From Candidatus Kapaibacterium sp. (GTDB lineage: Bacteria > Bacteroidota > Ignavibacteria > Kapaibacteriales > UBA7675): a stretch of DNA of 64,000 nucleotides. This document shows positions 1 to 10,625 of the stretch, one piece after another. Under the pieces are notes generated by a model, which made no database searches, was not told the DNA's origin, and saw only the letters and a list, made by a program, of their open reading frames with translations. Every line of letters begins with the position of its first letter. Position 1 is the stretch's first letter. The position numbers and the translations under genes are program-made. The stretch spans positions 17,326-81,325 of the forward strand of contig JANQRB010000171.1 of assembly GCA_028284775.1 (NCBI GenBank). Reading direction: 5' to 3'.

Positions 1-139
1 GAGATTGTCGGCGGGCTGACAAATAATCCCCGATAGACGGAAATCCGGCATTCCGGCATTCCGGCGCTCAGAATGTTTCGCCTGATCCCGTCCTGTAGCA
101 GATTCGCTGCAAACTGCCGACAGTGACAACTATGCACGA

Positions 140-170
140 ACAGCCGGCCGGTCAAAGACCGGCCGGCTGT
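140..170. repeat. GC-rich perfect palindrome, REP-like
   Basis: Two 14-base arms (ACAGCCGGCCGGTC and its complement) face each other across a three-base AAA loop. There is no T-run on either side, so it is not a standard intrinsic terminator. Similar CAGCCGGC palindromes recur at 5560-5590 and 5967-5991, which suggests an interspersed intergenic repeat. Confidence 0.6.
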
Positions 171-853
171 CGCCGTAGGTAACCCAAAGATTGCATCGAT
201 CGGCGGAGCGAGTGCCACCAAGCTCGAACCGGCAGTAGCAATTTTCAGGCCGAAAGATTCAAAGCCGAACCGTCAGCGCCCGTTTGTGCACCCGGCCATC
301 AACCCAGGGTAAGTACATTGTTCCAACCCGAGGCGAGGGGGCTCGTGTCGGAATACGATGCCTGAATTTGGGTCGCCGGCCATTCAGGCGCTGACGTGAA
401 CGGCGGCTGCAGACCCCGGCCGGCCGACGAAATGTACACCGATGCCGGCATCCCCGGGTAGAAGGATGCAATCGTCATCTCGCCGGTGCGGGGCATGGGT
501 GCGGCACTGAACATTTTTGCGTCGGTCATCGCCAGCTCGGACCCGACCAACACGCCCTTCACCGATTTGCGCAGTGCCTTCGAATTGGGTAGTCTCATTA
601 CCCTGTTGTTATAGTCGGAATTTCTCATTTGAAGCGACGGCCTGTAGAGCTTGTTATAGGCCGGGCCGAAAGCCTGAACCCGATTTTCTCAAGGCAGCTC
701 ATTGTGGTCACCGGTCATTCGACCGCGTGTTTCCCCGATCAGGGAATTGAACAATGGAGACTGCCGACACTATTCCTGATATCTCATTGATTCAAATTCG
801 GGATAATTCCTCGATGGCAGCCGACATTTATCTGATTTCCCTCTTTCACAAAG

Positions 854-884
854 GCAGCCGACCCGTTGTCGACAGGTCGGCTGC
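854..884 (-). terminator. Hairpin downstream of T9SS gene
   Basis: Arms GCAGCCGACC and GGTCGGCTGC (10 bp) are separated by 11 bases, about 210 bases past the stop of the minus-strand gene at 1095-2918. The T-tract is weak. It could end that transcript or be another member of the intergenic palindrome set. Confidence 0.4.
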
Positions 885-1094
885 GCTTACAGCCGGTCCG
901 TAGCCGAATGTATGAGAGTTCTGCCGGCAGACGGACAGACATTTCACTAGCAAGGGGCAGGCACCAAGGGTTCCGGCTTCATCCTTAGCTGCCCCGCCGA
1001 TTGCGGCCGCTAAAGCCGGCTGTTTGTTTTCCGCAGAAATTGCAGGCGAGCGGCAGCAGTCCGAGGGCACCGGAAATCCTGTTCCGGCCTCTCT

Positions 1095-2918
1095 TTACCG
1101 AACAACCACAAGTGCCGACGCCGACAGCGCACCTTCGGCATGAACGTGCACCATATAGCTTCCCGCAGTCCAGCCCAGGGTTTCAACCGCGACCTGTCCT
1201 CTGTCGCCTGTTTGAGTCGACGTGAACAACTCGCGGCCAAGCAGGTCTGTAATACGCAGCTTAACATCGCCTTTCATTACTTCCGGCAGTACGAGGTTCA
1301 GCGTCTCGCCGGGACGAACCTGGCTGGGATAGACGCGCACATCGAGTGTACCGTTGACAATCGCTTCCTGCACCTCTTTGCCTTCCTTGCCGTAGGGGCC
1401 ATGATCCGATCTTCGGCACTCTTCTACAACGTTGATATATGAATCGTGACCGAAATCGTCATCAAAATCATCGAATTCGCAAAAAGGCGCGAGATCGACT
1501 AAAGCAATGTCGACAGTCAATTCATCGAGAGATACACCGTCGTCAGTCGGACAATTGGTTTGATCAACCGCTTCCGGAAAGAAGCTCGTTTTAACGATAT
1601 AGGCGTTAGTCTGGTTGCCGAAATCCTCCGACCAACTGCCCACGCCGATCACGCCCTGGTCCCAGGAGTCGCCGAAGTTACTGTACATCGGAGGCTGAAT
1701 GCCCAGGCCGTGAAAAGCGCTGGCGTCGCGGCTGTGACCGTAGGTCCGCGAAATCGAGCCCCAGCCGGTTGAAGGAGACGTCCGCATCAGAAAGGCGACG
1801 GCGCTTTGATTTGGATGATCGGTAGTTCCACTGATGATGAAGTTCGAGTTGTCGTACTTTTCAACGTCGGTGGCAATCACCATGTTGTTATTCGTGTTAG
1901 GTGCAATAAGCTGTCGGGCAATCCACGTGCCGCCGCTGCGACGCAGAATGAATCCGCCTATCGGCCCGGCCAGCAAATTCGTCGATTGAATCTGACCGAC
2001 AATAACAATTTCGCCATTCGCTCCCTGATCATCGGCCCACATCGCTGTAGGAAAGCTATTGACAGGATCAGTGGCTCTCTCCAATGTTAGTCGTACTCCG
2101 CTCGTGTAAACGCCGGCATTGCTAAATGTCAGATTGAGAATGTCGCTGCGCACTTGCGTCGGGCTAATTTCATATTCCGTTGTTCCAACCACGCGGATAT
2201 TGCCGTTCTGCAGGTCCAGGTCGATGCCTTCCTGAGCCAAGTTGGTGCAGTTGTCATCATTAATGCATGTGTAGGAACGAAGCCAGACGGGAACTCCGTT
2301 GTTGTGGCCAAAGCGACCGAGAAAAATGTTATCGCCATCAAAGGGTCCATCGCCAATAGTACTTCCGACCACGACAAAGTCACCGGTTGCGCCGTCAAGT
2401 TGCGCAAGGTTCATCGCCCTGATCGCATGGTTTGCGTTTGGCTGTAAGCTCGTACAGTCGAAGCCATCCAAATGGAAAAAGCGTTTCCAGATGATCGCAC
2501 CGGTTGCATTGCTTAGTTTAATAATTACGCCAAGCGATTCGGATTCTTCGAAGCCGACGACAACAAGATCGCCATCATTGGCCTGAATGATTGCGACACC
2601 CCGATTTATGACCCATTCAGTATAACGTTGAGTCCACAATTGCATGCCTTCCTGATCGAGTTTTACGACCGACAGACCATCAGATGAGGATGAGGTCGAT
2701 TCATTTAAACCCACAATCGCATAACAATGATCGCTTGTATACACCGCATCGAATGCTTCTTCGACAATATTCGGCTCCTGGCCGTATTCCTGTTCAAAAA
2801 AGATCCGCGAGAGCGAAATCAACTGTGCATTAGCAGCCGGCGGCATCATGATCGTTATTGCCAGAAGAGCGCCGAAAGCACCGGCAACAAGCGGAAGTAA
2901 TCTCTTGGTTAAGTACAT
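1095..2918 (-). CDS. T9SS-secreted repeat protein (paralogue of 10626-12449)
   Basis: An exported protein of 607 residues. The frame is open further upstream, but I start at the ATG at 2918 because it follows an AGGAAGG ribosome site and opens a classic signal peptide (basic MYLTKR, hydrophobic core, ANAQ cleavage site). The body repeats blades of the form 'VVKLD..G..LWT.RY' and 'GDLVVVGFEES', typical of a beta-propeller seen in FCB surface proteins. The last ~80 residues (VYPSQVRPGETLNLVL, DLLGRELF, GSYMVHVHAEG) form a type IX secretion C-terminal sorting domain, so the protein should be exported and anchored to or released from the surface. It is about 60% identical by eye to the protein at 10626-12449, including the leader DNA before the start. 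The substrate is unknown. Confidence 0.85.
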   Translation of the reverse strand: MYLTKRLLPLVAGAFGALLAITIMMPPAANAQLISLSRIFFEQEYGQEPNIVEEAFDAVYTSDHCYAIVGLNESTSSSSDGLSVVKLDQEGMQLWTQRYTEWVINRGVAIIQANDGDLVVVGFEESESLGVIIKLSNATGAIIWKRFFHLDGFDCTSLQPNANHAIRAMNLAQLDGATGDFVVVGSTIGDGPFDGDNIFLGRFGHNNGVPVWLRSYTCINDDNCTNLAQEGIDLDLQNGNIRVVGTTEYEISPTQVRSDILNLTFSNAGVYTSGVRLTLERATDPVNSFPTAMWADDQGANGEIVIVGQIQSTNLLAGPIGGFILRRSGGTWIARQLIAPNTNNNMVIATDVEKYDNSNFIISGTTDHPNQSAVAFLMRTSPSTGWGSISRTYGHSRDASAFHGLGIQPPMYSNFGDSWDQGVIGVGSWSEDFGNQTNAYIVKTSFFPEAVDQTNCPTDDGVSLDELTVDIALVDLAPFCEFDDFDDDFGHDSYINVVEECRRSDHGPYGKEGKEVQEAIVNGTLDVRVYPSQVRPGETLNLVLPEVMKGDVKLRITDLLGRELFTSTQTGDRGQVAVETLGWTAGSYMVHVHAEGALSASALVVVR

Positions 2919-4390
2919 AACCTTCCTTTCATGAGAATTAGATAATTGTGATTTGATAATTGCAGCCGGTCGGAGTGCAAATATCCGACGCGGCATTTGC
3001 AATAAGCCCGCGTTAGTGGTTTCGTACTTCGGAACCGAATTGGTACAATTCGAGTCCGCCGAAGGCATTCGCGCGAAACGGCGGTACACAGTAACCAGGC
3101 CGGCAAGGCTCAACTGCGCGCCGTTCAGTCTCGCCGATTCAGGTTGCAATGACCAACACCGTTTTGCACGTCACGCGGCAGCCTCCGACAGGGCGGAAGC
3201 AACATGTCGATCCGATTCAGGTGATTAACTCTATCGTGCCGATGTTAACAAGCAAACATTGAGCAATTCGAAATGTTGGGATCAAAGATCACCAACGGCA
3301 CGTATCCAGTCCGATTGATTCGACCTTCAATCGAGCTTCGACACAGGCAAGTCGAGGATGACGATTTAAATGATTGCTAAGCAGCACAACACAGCCACAG
3401 TGCATCTTATGACGACACAGAGTATCCAAGAAAATGTGAACACAGGGAGCGCGCTGTCGCGCCCGGCAAGAATTACCCGGTATGATTGATTGTTATGAAA
3501 ACATGATCTTCGCCTCAATACCAGGTGTCCAGGCAGATTGAGACCGGTATATCTGTATTGACAGTCGAACAGATAGTTGCTGCTATGGCCTTCGCTTACA
3601 GGGTGACCGGATTTGATCTAAGATCCGATTTGGCAAACAAATTGCAGGCCATAACTACTCTACATCCGTTAATCGAAGCAATGTTTCGGTTTCAGCCTCT
3701 GCATCGAAGGAATAAATTTCATTCATTCTCAAATGAAGGCTGTTGTCCAGATATCATTTCACTAACGGCATCAGAACATCAATACAAGAAACTTACTACT
3801 TAATCATTCTCTGACGGAAAATCTCCTGTTTGTAATTTTCCCTTGTGATCGGTTGATTGTAGAGGGCTGCGAACCAGGCAAATACCCGGCAGCAGCTTCG
3901 TTCCATTGAGTTTCCCAATTCCGAGAGTCCGGCATTGAGCCTATGATTACTAGCTATGACTCACGAAGGTGAAAAATCCTCGATGAAACAGTAAATTATT
4001 TAAAAAATATTTCCCGATGATACTTAATCTCTCATTCGGAACGCTCGATGGGAGAAAGATCGTCGCTTTGAGCTGAATTCTCAGCGGATACGTCTGGGGC
4101 GCATCGTTCAGGCGTCTGTATTCAGACCATTCACTTGTTCCAGGAGTCGTGACGCAATATTCGCCCGGCAGTGGAGTGTATTTCTTAGGTTTTTGGCCGC
4201 CGATTTCTGCAATCAGCTCTCCGGAAAGCATACTGAATGCTCAGCGTAATGTTTTATTAGATCATTTCCGCTGAATTTACTACCTTAGGATTATCATTGG
4301 AAGCGATTCCACTGAAGCCTTTCGAATTGAATGATGAAACGCTCCTTGAAACATCGACCATCTTCATCCCGGACTCTGTTTTTAAGTAAA

Positions 4391-4421
4391 ACAGCCGTCC
4401 GATTGATGACCGGACGGCCGT
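4391..4421. repeat. Palindrome with T-run on minus strand
   Basis: Arms ACAGCCGTCCG and CGGACGGCCGT pair with one mismatch around a nine-base loop. Read on the minus strand the hairpin is followed by TTTTA, so it could act as a terminator, although I see no confident gene ending there. Confidence 0.4.
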
Positions 4422-5559
4422 TTCTGCTGCCGGTCTGAAGATGAAAGAGAGAGAGTACTTTCATCAGACAAGCAACAATTTTGTGCAACAGCACTGAGCA
4501 TAGCGAAACCTTGCGTCTTCGAATTGTGTTTGCTGTTGCCGGCCAGTGAAGCCGGCGGTATTTGGCCCTCACGAAACGTGCAAATGTGAATAACCAATAC
4601 CGCCAAGCTTCGTCTGTCTAGCCGGAGATTACATATTCAAGTCGGCGTCCCGCGTCTGACGATTCTTATTCTTCCCGGCAGATAAACCTTTTGACGAACA
4701 CACTTACATGCTTCCTGACGTCGGAAGCAGCTCATCACAGGTATTTTGTCTGCACCATTTGGGCCTGCGATTGCAGACCGATCTGACTCAGACGCTGCCA
4801 TGCCAACAGAAATTCGATTTTAAGTGTGGATAAATCGCCGCATTACCACAGGATTCGCGGGCTCATCGGTTCTTTAATAACTTCGCTCATTATAATTAAT
4901 TAATGCTGTTTTGTTTTGCGGTATATGGGTGACCGGATACTGTCGGTACCCGGCGAGACTAGACTGGTGTTGCGCCCAGGGTCCTACATACGAGCTAATC
5001 GTATGCGGTATTATCTTTACAAATTAGTTTATGAATGTTAGATCTACGAGCCCTCGCAGCGAAAATTGACATTGATACATCCTTGATATACGACTGTTTA
5101 TATTCACTACTAAAGACACATTTTCTCAGAATTTCCTCGAAGCTCCAGGACATTCTCTTGAATTTTTTCCCATCCGATGATTCAGTCTGTCTTTCAACCG
5201 CTTGGCTGCCTGATTTAAACTATTCATCAGCAATGCTGTATGAGTATTTTTGACCGATTTACTTCACTCACAATTCGACAGGCTAAACAAATCATCTCAC
5301 TTGATCGGACTACTATGGAATACGTCAATTCGGCTGCGGCTTTGTCGAGCGCACCCTCCCGCCTTTACAGGCGCGGCCTTGCCGGCCTGAAAATTGATAC
5401 CGCATCATGATTGCAAAGGGTAGATATTCCAGCAGGAGCTCTGATATCGCCGGATTCGATTCACGGATACAATTAATATTTGTGGTGACAATGGTTGTGA
5501 TTATTCAACCAGACCTCTGAAAGCGAGCTTCGCAGGCGAAACGCAGGCCGGCAAAGCAA

Positions 5560-5590
5560 ACAGCCGGCCAGTCTTCAACCAGCCGGCTGT
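5560..5590. repeat. ACAGCCGGC palindrome, REP-like
   Basis: Arms ACAGCCGGC and GCCGGCTGT (9 bp) flank a 13-base loop. The 3' flank (TGTCGCCG...) resembles the flank of the palindrome at 140-170, which supports a shared repeat family rather than independent terminators. Confidence 0.45.
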
Positions 5591-5966
5591 CGCCGCCGAT
5601 AATCCAGAAATAGTTTGCGCAATCCTGCCAGCGAGCCACCACACTCGGCAGGCAAGCGCAAATCCCAAGCAGATCAGCCTTTTTCGCACTGCATGTTTAC
5701 ATATTTTTACCTTCAATGGTTTTACAACACCACCAAGCGCACTGTGCGCCGACTAAAGATTCCCTCAACTGCATGCACGCTTAGCGCGGACAATATATCG
5801 ACAGGGCGAATACCCCGAATACAACAAAAACTCTACACATCGCTGCCCGGGCAGTCATAGAGTTTACTGTGGCATTCTGCGCGTGCTTTGCTGTAGAACT
5901 GAGGTCATGTCGGCGGCACGTACAATATGAATAGCAACAGAATACTCACGACTCTCGATGCAATCA

Positions 5967-5991
5967 GCCGGCCGGTGCGGAACCGGCCGGC
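5967..5991. repeat. GCCGGCCGGT palindrome downstream of 1440-residue gene
   Basis: Perfect 10-bp arms GCCGGCCGGT/ACCGGCCGGC around a five-base loop lie 73 bases past the stop of the minus-strand gene at 6064-10386. The site could end that transcript. No T-run follows on the minus strand. Confidence 0.45.
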
Positions 5992-6063
5992 CGTTGCCGC
6001 TGATAATCAAAGCATCGCTGATTGAAACCGGGCAGCCGAACACTATCACGGAAACCGACTTCA

Positions 6064-9000
6064 TCAGCGATGAATCGTCAATGTCTGATTCACCAGGGTG
6101 TCATTAACTCGTAGTTGCAGGTAATATAAGCCAACGGCCAAATCGCTTGCATCATAGTTCAGGGCATGAGCGCCCGCCGACTGCCTTGCGCTGACCATGA
6201 GGTCAAGTTCACGGCCCATCAGATCGACTAGAGTCAGAGTGACGAGCGACTCTTCGGACAAGATATAAGAGATCGTCGTAGCCCCGCTGCTGGGATTAGG
6301 AGCTGCGGCTAAGAAATATTCTGCCGCAGGAGTGCCGACGTTGAAGCCGGCTTTGCCAGAGCCCGATCCCGGCGGATTGCCGACATTGCAGTCGACATCG
6401 ATAATAGGCGATTGGCAAAGCTCCCGTCCGTTGACATCGCGGTACACAAGCCTGATTTGGCGAAGGCTCCCCTGCGGCGTACAGACGTTAAAGATATTCA
6501 CCGCCCCGGGTTGCATGCGATAATCGCCGGGAGCCGCGCCGGAAAACGTCCCCAGCAGCGCCTCGATCGGACTGGCCGGGTTTTCGTCGTAAATATCGAT
6601 CGATCCGATGTCGCAGCCGTCCAGCGGATCCTGATTGACGAGGATATCGAAGCAGCAGTCGCCGTTAATGTAACTCACGACGCCGGTGCCCGCGTTGACG
6701 ATCGGACAGCAGACGGGCTCACAGAATACCTCGACGTCCTTGCGGCAGATTTCCTGGCCCTGGGCATCGCTCATTACGACTTCGTACACCGCATCGCTGC
6801 TGCTGCGTATCAGGCCGACGTGGAGCCAGTTTTGCGAGGGAGTAAGCGTTACCGTACCGACATAGACTTCAGGCGGCAAAGCGAAGGGGGGCGCTTCGAT
6901 CGTGATCTCGTTGATGCCGTTGTTCGTACACAGATCGACCGGCAGACGCACAAACACATCCCAGACGCACACGCCCGGTTCATCCGCCCGCCGCAGAGTT
7001 TGTGTTTCAATACGTTCGCAACACTCTTCCGCGCAGACCAGATCAAAGCTTTCCGAGCAAATCAGATTGCCGTGTTCACCGAAAAGATTTACAACAACCG
7101 GACGATCGCTGCTGTTTGCGCGGCAAAAGGAAAAGCTGATCTGCTCGAGGTCGGGACTTGCGCCTCCGACGAGATCGAACCGCGCTTCGTTGCCGACAGC
7201 CAGGCTTGCTTCCCAATTAGCATGATCTATGGTAGGACTGTTGAATCCCGCGCCGCTGGCTGAGAGTCCGATGGAATATACATTGCAGACAGCCGGCAAG
7301 GTCGGATCGAAATCGATCGTCATGTCCACGCAACAGTCATTCTGATAGTTTGTGCCTGCCGGCGCGATGCTTATCAGCTCGCAGCAATCGACCGGCGGAG
7401 CGATTTTGCGTATACGCAGAAGTTTGCCTTCGCCCGGCTTCATTGTCAGCGTCAGGATACCGTCGGTGAAATCCGGATCAGCGATCCGGCCTACTTCCTC
7501 GACAACAAACTCTTCACCGTCGATGAAGGGAATTTCGATGATACGCGAACCCGCCTGATCGTATTCATCGATTAAGACATTGTTGGCGACTTCCGCGTCA
7601 AACTGGGCTGTTGAGAGAAAATAGACAGGCGTTGCGTTGGCTTCGTTACTTAACACCATCGGATCGTTCGTCAGCAGCGTAGCGTCGGTTTTCAGCGTCG
7701 GATTAACGATTCGATTAACGACCCCGACATAACAAACATCTTGGGTAGCGGGTTCATCATGCTCAAGCATGGTGATGTCGATGAATCTGTCATCCGCTAC
7801 GCTTTGGTTGTTGACAACATCATCGATAGTGTCGTCCATGTGCCGCGCGCGTACATTCGCAACATCGATAAGTCCTTTGAGCTGTGTCATATCCGCGGGG
7901 CTTGCCTGTGTTTCGAGCGGCGTGCCGCGGTAGCCGAAATCCAGCCAGGCGCGCAGCTTCAGCTTCATCAATACATCACCGACCGTTGCGCCTTCCACAG
8001 CCGGTACGTGCGATGGTCCCGTGATCCATTTGTGCAGTCGCTGCGCTTCGATACGAGTCGAACGGCGACCGATATAAAGCTTGGTATGCGAGCATGATTC
8101 ATTTTCTTCACACAGCAAACTACTGGCAACCAGCAATGGATTGGTGACTTGTTTATCCAGTTCCGTGTAGTCGAAAACACCGTCCGAATTGTCAAGATCG
8201 ATAAAATCTCCCCCGAGCAGATCATCGTTTGAAATTGAATATTGTTGCTGCTCGGCCGGCGTAAGATCTTCGCGATTCGTATATCCGACGTGATAGGGAT
8301 TTGCTTTGTTGGGTAGAGAATAAATGGGCGGGCCCGAAGTACCTTTATAGTGCATGATGCCTTTAGCGCCGAGGATTACCGGCAGCCAAAGAAACAGTCG
8401 CAACTCTTCGCCTGTTTTCGGCCGGTGATTTATCGCAAGCTTCGGATAGACCGGCGGCGGATACAGGAGCGGATCGGGATGCGGCAAGAGCCACTCACTG
8501 TGCGCCCAGGGATTGATCCACCAGTCGGCATCATGATTAAACAAGAATTCTCCGCCACGGTGATAAGCATAGAAGATTCGGCTTTCGACGGCAAGCTGGA
8601 ATGACTTGGGCCATGTGTTAACCAAGCCCTTATAGATTTCATCGGAATCAATGGGCGGCAGATGCCAATTGTTTGTGCCCGGGTTGTTGTCATCGTCAAA
8701 AAAGGCATAGGTTTCGTGATGGGTCTGAAACTCCGGGTCGTCGGGGTCGTCCACCGCTTGACCGGCAGGTCGATACCCCCTATAGCTGAAGTCACCAGAG
8801 AATTCCATAAACTCGGGACCGCCGCCGCCGTACTTGCCATTCAGGATGTATGGCGCCGCATTAATCTGGCTGAGCCGAAAATCCCCTTCGCCCCAGTTTT
8901 CCCTGGCTTCGACCATGTGTTGATACAGGGGATAGTAAATTCTCGTATCATCCAGGTCACTTCCGCTCGTCGTAACGCTGGTGCTCAGCTCGGACGCGGC

Positions 9001-10386
9001 GCGTCCGTCCACCAATTTGTTAAAGTAGCGCTGTGCCCACCATAAGGAACGCGTGGGTTCGTCGATGCCGTAGAAACGGCTGATTTGAACATCGTGTTCA
9101 CTATCACTCTCGACATAAGCATCGACCAGGGTCAGATCTTTTTCGATTTCTTCTTCGATCAGGGCGTCATATTCGCCGCGGAATAAACGCTGCGCGTGGG
9201 GCGTCTCGAAGCGTATCCAATTGATGCCGATATCGACATTCGGCATATAGTCGACTTCAATGTCCAGCTTGTGAATACGGTTCAGCGTTGGATCGAAGAA
9301 AGGCTCTTTTTGCAAGAGCTTGTTTGAAGCTGAATTCAGCTCGAAGTAAGCCGAAATCGTAATGTCGCGTCTGCTGTCGACCGTGCCGTTTACCTTCGGC
9401 AGCATATTGCTGGTAATGATAATTTCGGTACCCGACATCGGTGCGAGATCTTTATACATCCCGCGAAACCGATTGTTGAAGTTGATCTCGTGAAAATTGG
9501 AATTGTCGGTAGGTCCTTCCAGGAAGCTAATCACGCCGTTAAGGGGAGACGAGCCGTCTGCCAACTGATAGGGCAGCCGCAGGCGCAATATCGGTTCGTT
9601 CGGATTCTGGGCATCGGCATCGCCATCCAGCCGCCTGAGGTTGATCGAAACATACATCCGGCTTCCGTTGTAATCCGGGTCATCGGCAAGCCCGCCGTCA
9701 TCATTGTTAAACAATTCGTCATTCGGCCAGGGCTGTGCCAGGACCTTGTTAATCCACGTGATCGGACCGCCGCCCGGCCGTCGCAAGGCAAAGGTGTATC
9801 GTCCTGCCTGGGATAACCATTCCCGCGCACCATGGTTCCGCTCCAGAAAGCCAAAAGCGCCGCCGCTGCGGTCCGGACCATTCGCCGGAGTCTCATAAAC
9901 GCTGAAATCATCAATAGCTCCTGATTGTGTCAGGGCGATGTCAGGCAATGGACTAAAGTGCAGCGCCTGTGCCTGAAGTAGGATTCTGTCGCCGTTTCGG
10001 CCGCCGATTCCGGTCCAGGTGTTGCCGTTGGCGGTGATCACTTTCTCACTGACCCAAATTAAGTCCATACCCGGTAGCGCATCATCGTTATGACCCGGTA
10101 CAAGCCCCAGGTAGGCACCGGCTCCACCGCCATGAAAAGTGTTCATCAACAAATCTTCCGAGAATACCCGCGGCGGCCGTCCGCCCCAGTTCCATCCGAG
10201 TACAAAACGGCTCTGTTCAATACCCGGTTGAACCAGCACATTGTTAAGGTTTTGCGGATAATCATTGAGATCGAGCGGCGTTGGATCGCCGTTCTGCGCC
10301 TGCAGGCTTCCTGTCGCCAGCAAACAGATAATTAGCAATTGAAGCAGATGTCGCCTCGGACTGTGCCGGAATACAAGTGAATTCAT
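6064..10386 (-). CDS. Very large T9SS-secreted protein
   Basis: A 1440-residue exported protein. The start is the ATG at 10386, which opens a signal peptide (MNSLVFRHSPRRHLLQLL..., cleavage after SLQA). The long middle part (about residues 30-1000) is not a family I can name; it is acidic, rich in Asp, Asn and aromatic residues. From about residue 1030 there are repeated Cys-Cys modules (CCELI, CCVDM, ECCERI, CCPIV, CCFDI) that look like small disulphide-bearing surface domains. The last ~80 residues (PNPSSGATTISYIL, DLMGRELDL, GLYYLQLRV) are a type IX sorting domain. It lies between the two paralogous genes at 1095 and 10626. A surface or released role is inferred from the sorting signals only. 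Confidence 0.85.
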   Translation of the reverse strand: MNSLVFRHSPRRHLLQLLIICLLATGSLQAQNGDPTPLDLNDYPQNLNNVLVQPGIEQSRFVLGWNWGGRPPRVFSEDLLMNTFHGGGAGAYLGLVPGHNDDALPGMDLIWVSEKVITANGNTWTGIGGRNGDRILLQAQALHFSPLPDIALTQSGAIDDFSVYETPANGPDRSGGAFGFLERNHGAREWLSQAGRYTFALRRPGGGPITWINKVLAQPWPNDELFNNDDGGLADDPDYNGSRMYVSINLRRLDGDADAQNPNEPILRLRLPYQLADGSSPLNGVISFLEGPTDNSNFHEINFNNRFRGMYKDLAPMSGTEIIITSNMLPKVNGTVDSRRDITISAYFELNSASNKLLQKEPFFDPTLNRIHKLDIEVDYMPNVDIGINWIRFETPHAQRLFRGEYDALIEEEIEKDLTLVDAYVESDSEHDVQISRFYGIDEPTRSLWWAQRYFNKLVDGRAASELSTSVTTSGSDLDDTRIYYPLYQHMVEARENWGEGDFRLSQINAAPYILNGKYGGGGPEFMEFSGDFSYRGYRPAGQAVDDPDDPEFQTHHETYAFFDDDNNPGTNNWHLPPIDSDEIYKGLVNTWPKSFQLAVESRIFYAYHRGGEFLFNHDADWWINPWAHSEWLLPHPDPLLYPPPVYPKLAINHRPKTGEELRLFLWLPVILGAKGIMHYKGTSGPPIYSLPNKANPYHVGYTNREDLTPAEQQQYSISNDDLLGGDFIDLDNSDGVFDYTELDKQVTNPLLVASSLLCEENESCSHTKLYIGRRSTRIEAQRLHKWITGPSHVPAVEGATVGDVLMKLKLRAWLDFGYRGTPLETQASPADMTQLKGLIDVANVRARHMDDTIDDVVNNQSVADDRFIDITMLEHDEPATQDVCYVGVVNRIVNPTLKTDATLLTNDPMVLSNEANATPVYFLSTAQFDAEVANNVLIDEYDQAGSRIIEIPFIDGEEFVVEEVGRIADPDFTDGILTLTMKPGEGKLLRIRKIAPPVDCCELISIAPAGTNYQNDCCVDMTIDFDPTLPAVCNVYSIGLSASGAGFNSPTIDHANWEASLAVGNEARFDLVGGASPDLEQISFSFCRANSSDRPVVVNLFGEHGNLICSESFDLVCAEECCERIETQTLRRADEPGVCVWDVFVRLPVDLCTNNGINEITIEAPPFALPPEVYVGTVTLTPSQNWLHVGLIRSSSDAVYEVVMSDAQGQEICRKDVEVFCEPVCCPIVNAGTGVVSYINGDCCFDILVNQDPLDGCDIGSIDIYDENPASPIEALLGTFSGAAPGDYRMQPGAVNIFNVCTPQGSLRQIRLVYRDVNGRELCQSPIIDVDCNVGNPPGSGSGKAGFNVGTPAAEYFLAAAPNPSSGATTISYILSEESLVTLTLVDLMGRELDLMVSARQSAGAHALNYDASDLAVGLYYLQLRVNDTLVNQTLTIHR

Positions 10387-10419
10387 CTCGAATACTCCTT
10401 ACTGTATAAATCAACCATT

Positions 10420-10444
10420 GCAAGCCGACAGGCTGCCGGCTTGC
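10420..10444. terminator. Hairpin between two T9SS genes
   Basis: Arms GCAAGCC and GGCTTGC (7 bp) enclose an 11-base loop, in the 239-base gap between the end of the gene at 10626-12449 and the start of the gene at 6064-10386. The T-run is missing, so this is a weak call. The hairpin could also sit in the 5' leader of the downstream gene. Confidence 0.3.
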
Positions 10445-10625
10445 CTTTCCAGATTTCAACCTTTGGGATGGATGACACAATTCCGTACGCCACACTGGCT
10501 TTAGACAATTAAACAAACGGCGATTGCAAACTGGGAAGAACGACGGCAGCCCCCGATGCGCGAGATATGTAGCGCAGTATCCGCACGCAGGCAGGCCACC
10601 GTCTTTCCCTTACCCATGTCTAGAA

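Larger units (their letters stand above)
1..1094. other. Gene-poor left edge
   Basis: I see no convincing gene here. The longest minus-strand frame (299-628, 109 codons) has no clear ribosome binding site, no recognisable domain and mixed codon use, so I do not call it. The stretch holds two strong palindromes (140-170 and 854-884), listed separately. The second lies where transcription of the minus-strand gene at 1095-2918 should end. Confidence 0.6.
2919..6063. other. 3.1-kb region without a convincing gene
   Basis: Several frames of 60-93 codons exist on both strands, but none has a good start, recognisable domain or coherent codon use. The region carries three palindromes (4391-4421, 5560-5590, 5967-5991) and a 7-bp hairpin at about 4987-5005. 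Such a long gap between two minus-strand genes is unusual for a bacterial chromosome. It may contain decayed genes or untranslated RNA. Confidence 0.5.

Noticed and set aside
299..628. 109-codon minus-strand frame at the left edge
   Set aside because: No ribosome site, no domain and no neighbour relation; it may be chance, though I cannot exclude a small gene.
4980..5020. Short 16S-rRNA-like match on the minus strand (TAATACCGCATACGA followed by a hairpin)
   Set aside because: Only about 15 bases agree with a conserved 16S stretch and the flanks do not continue the gene; too short to call an rRNA fragment.
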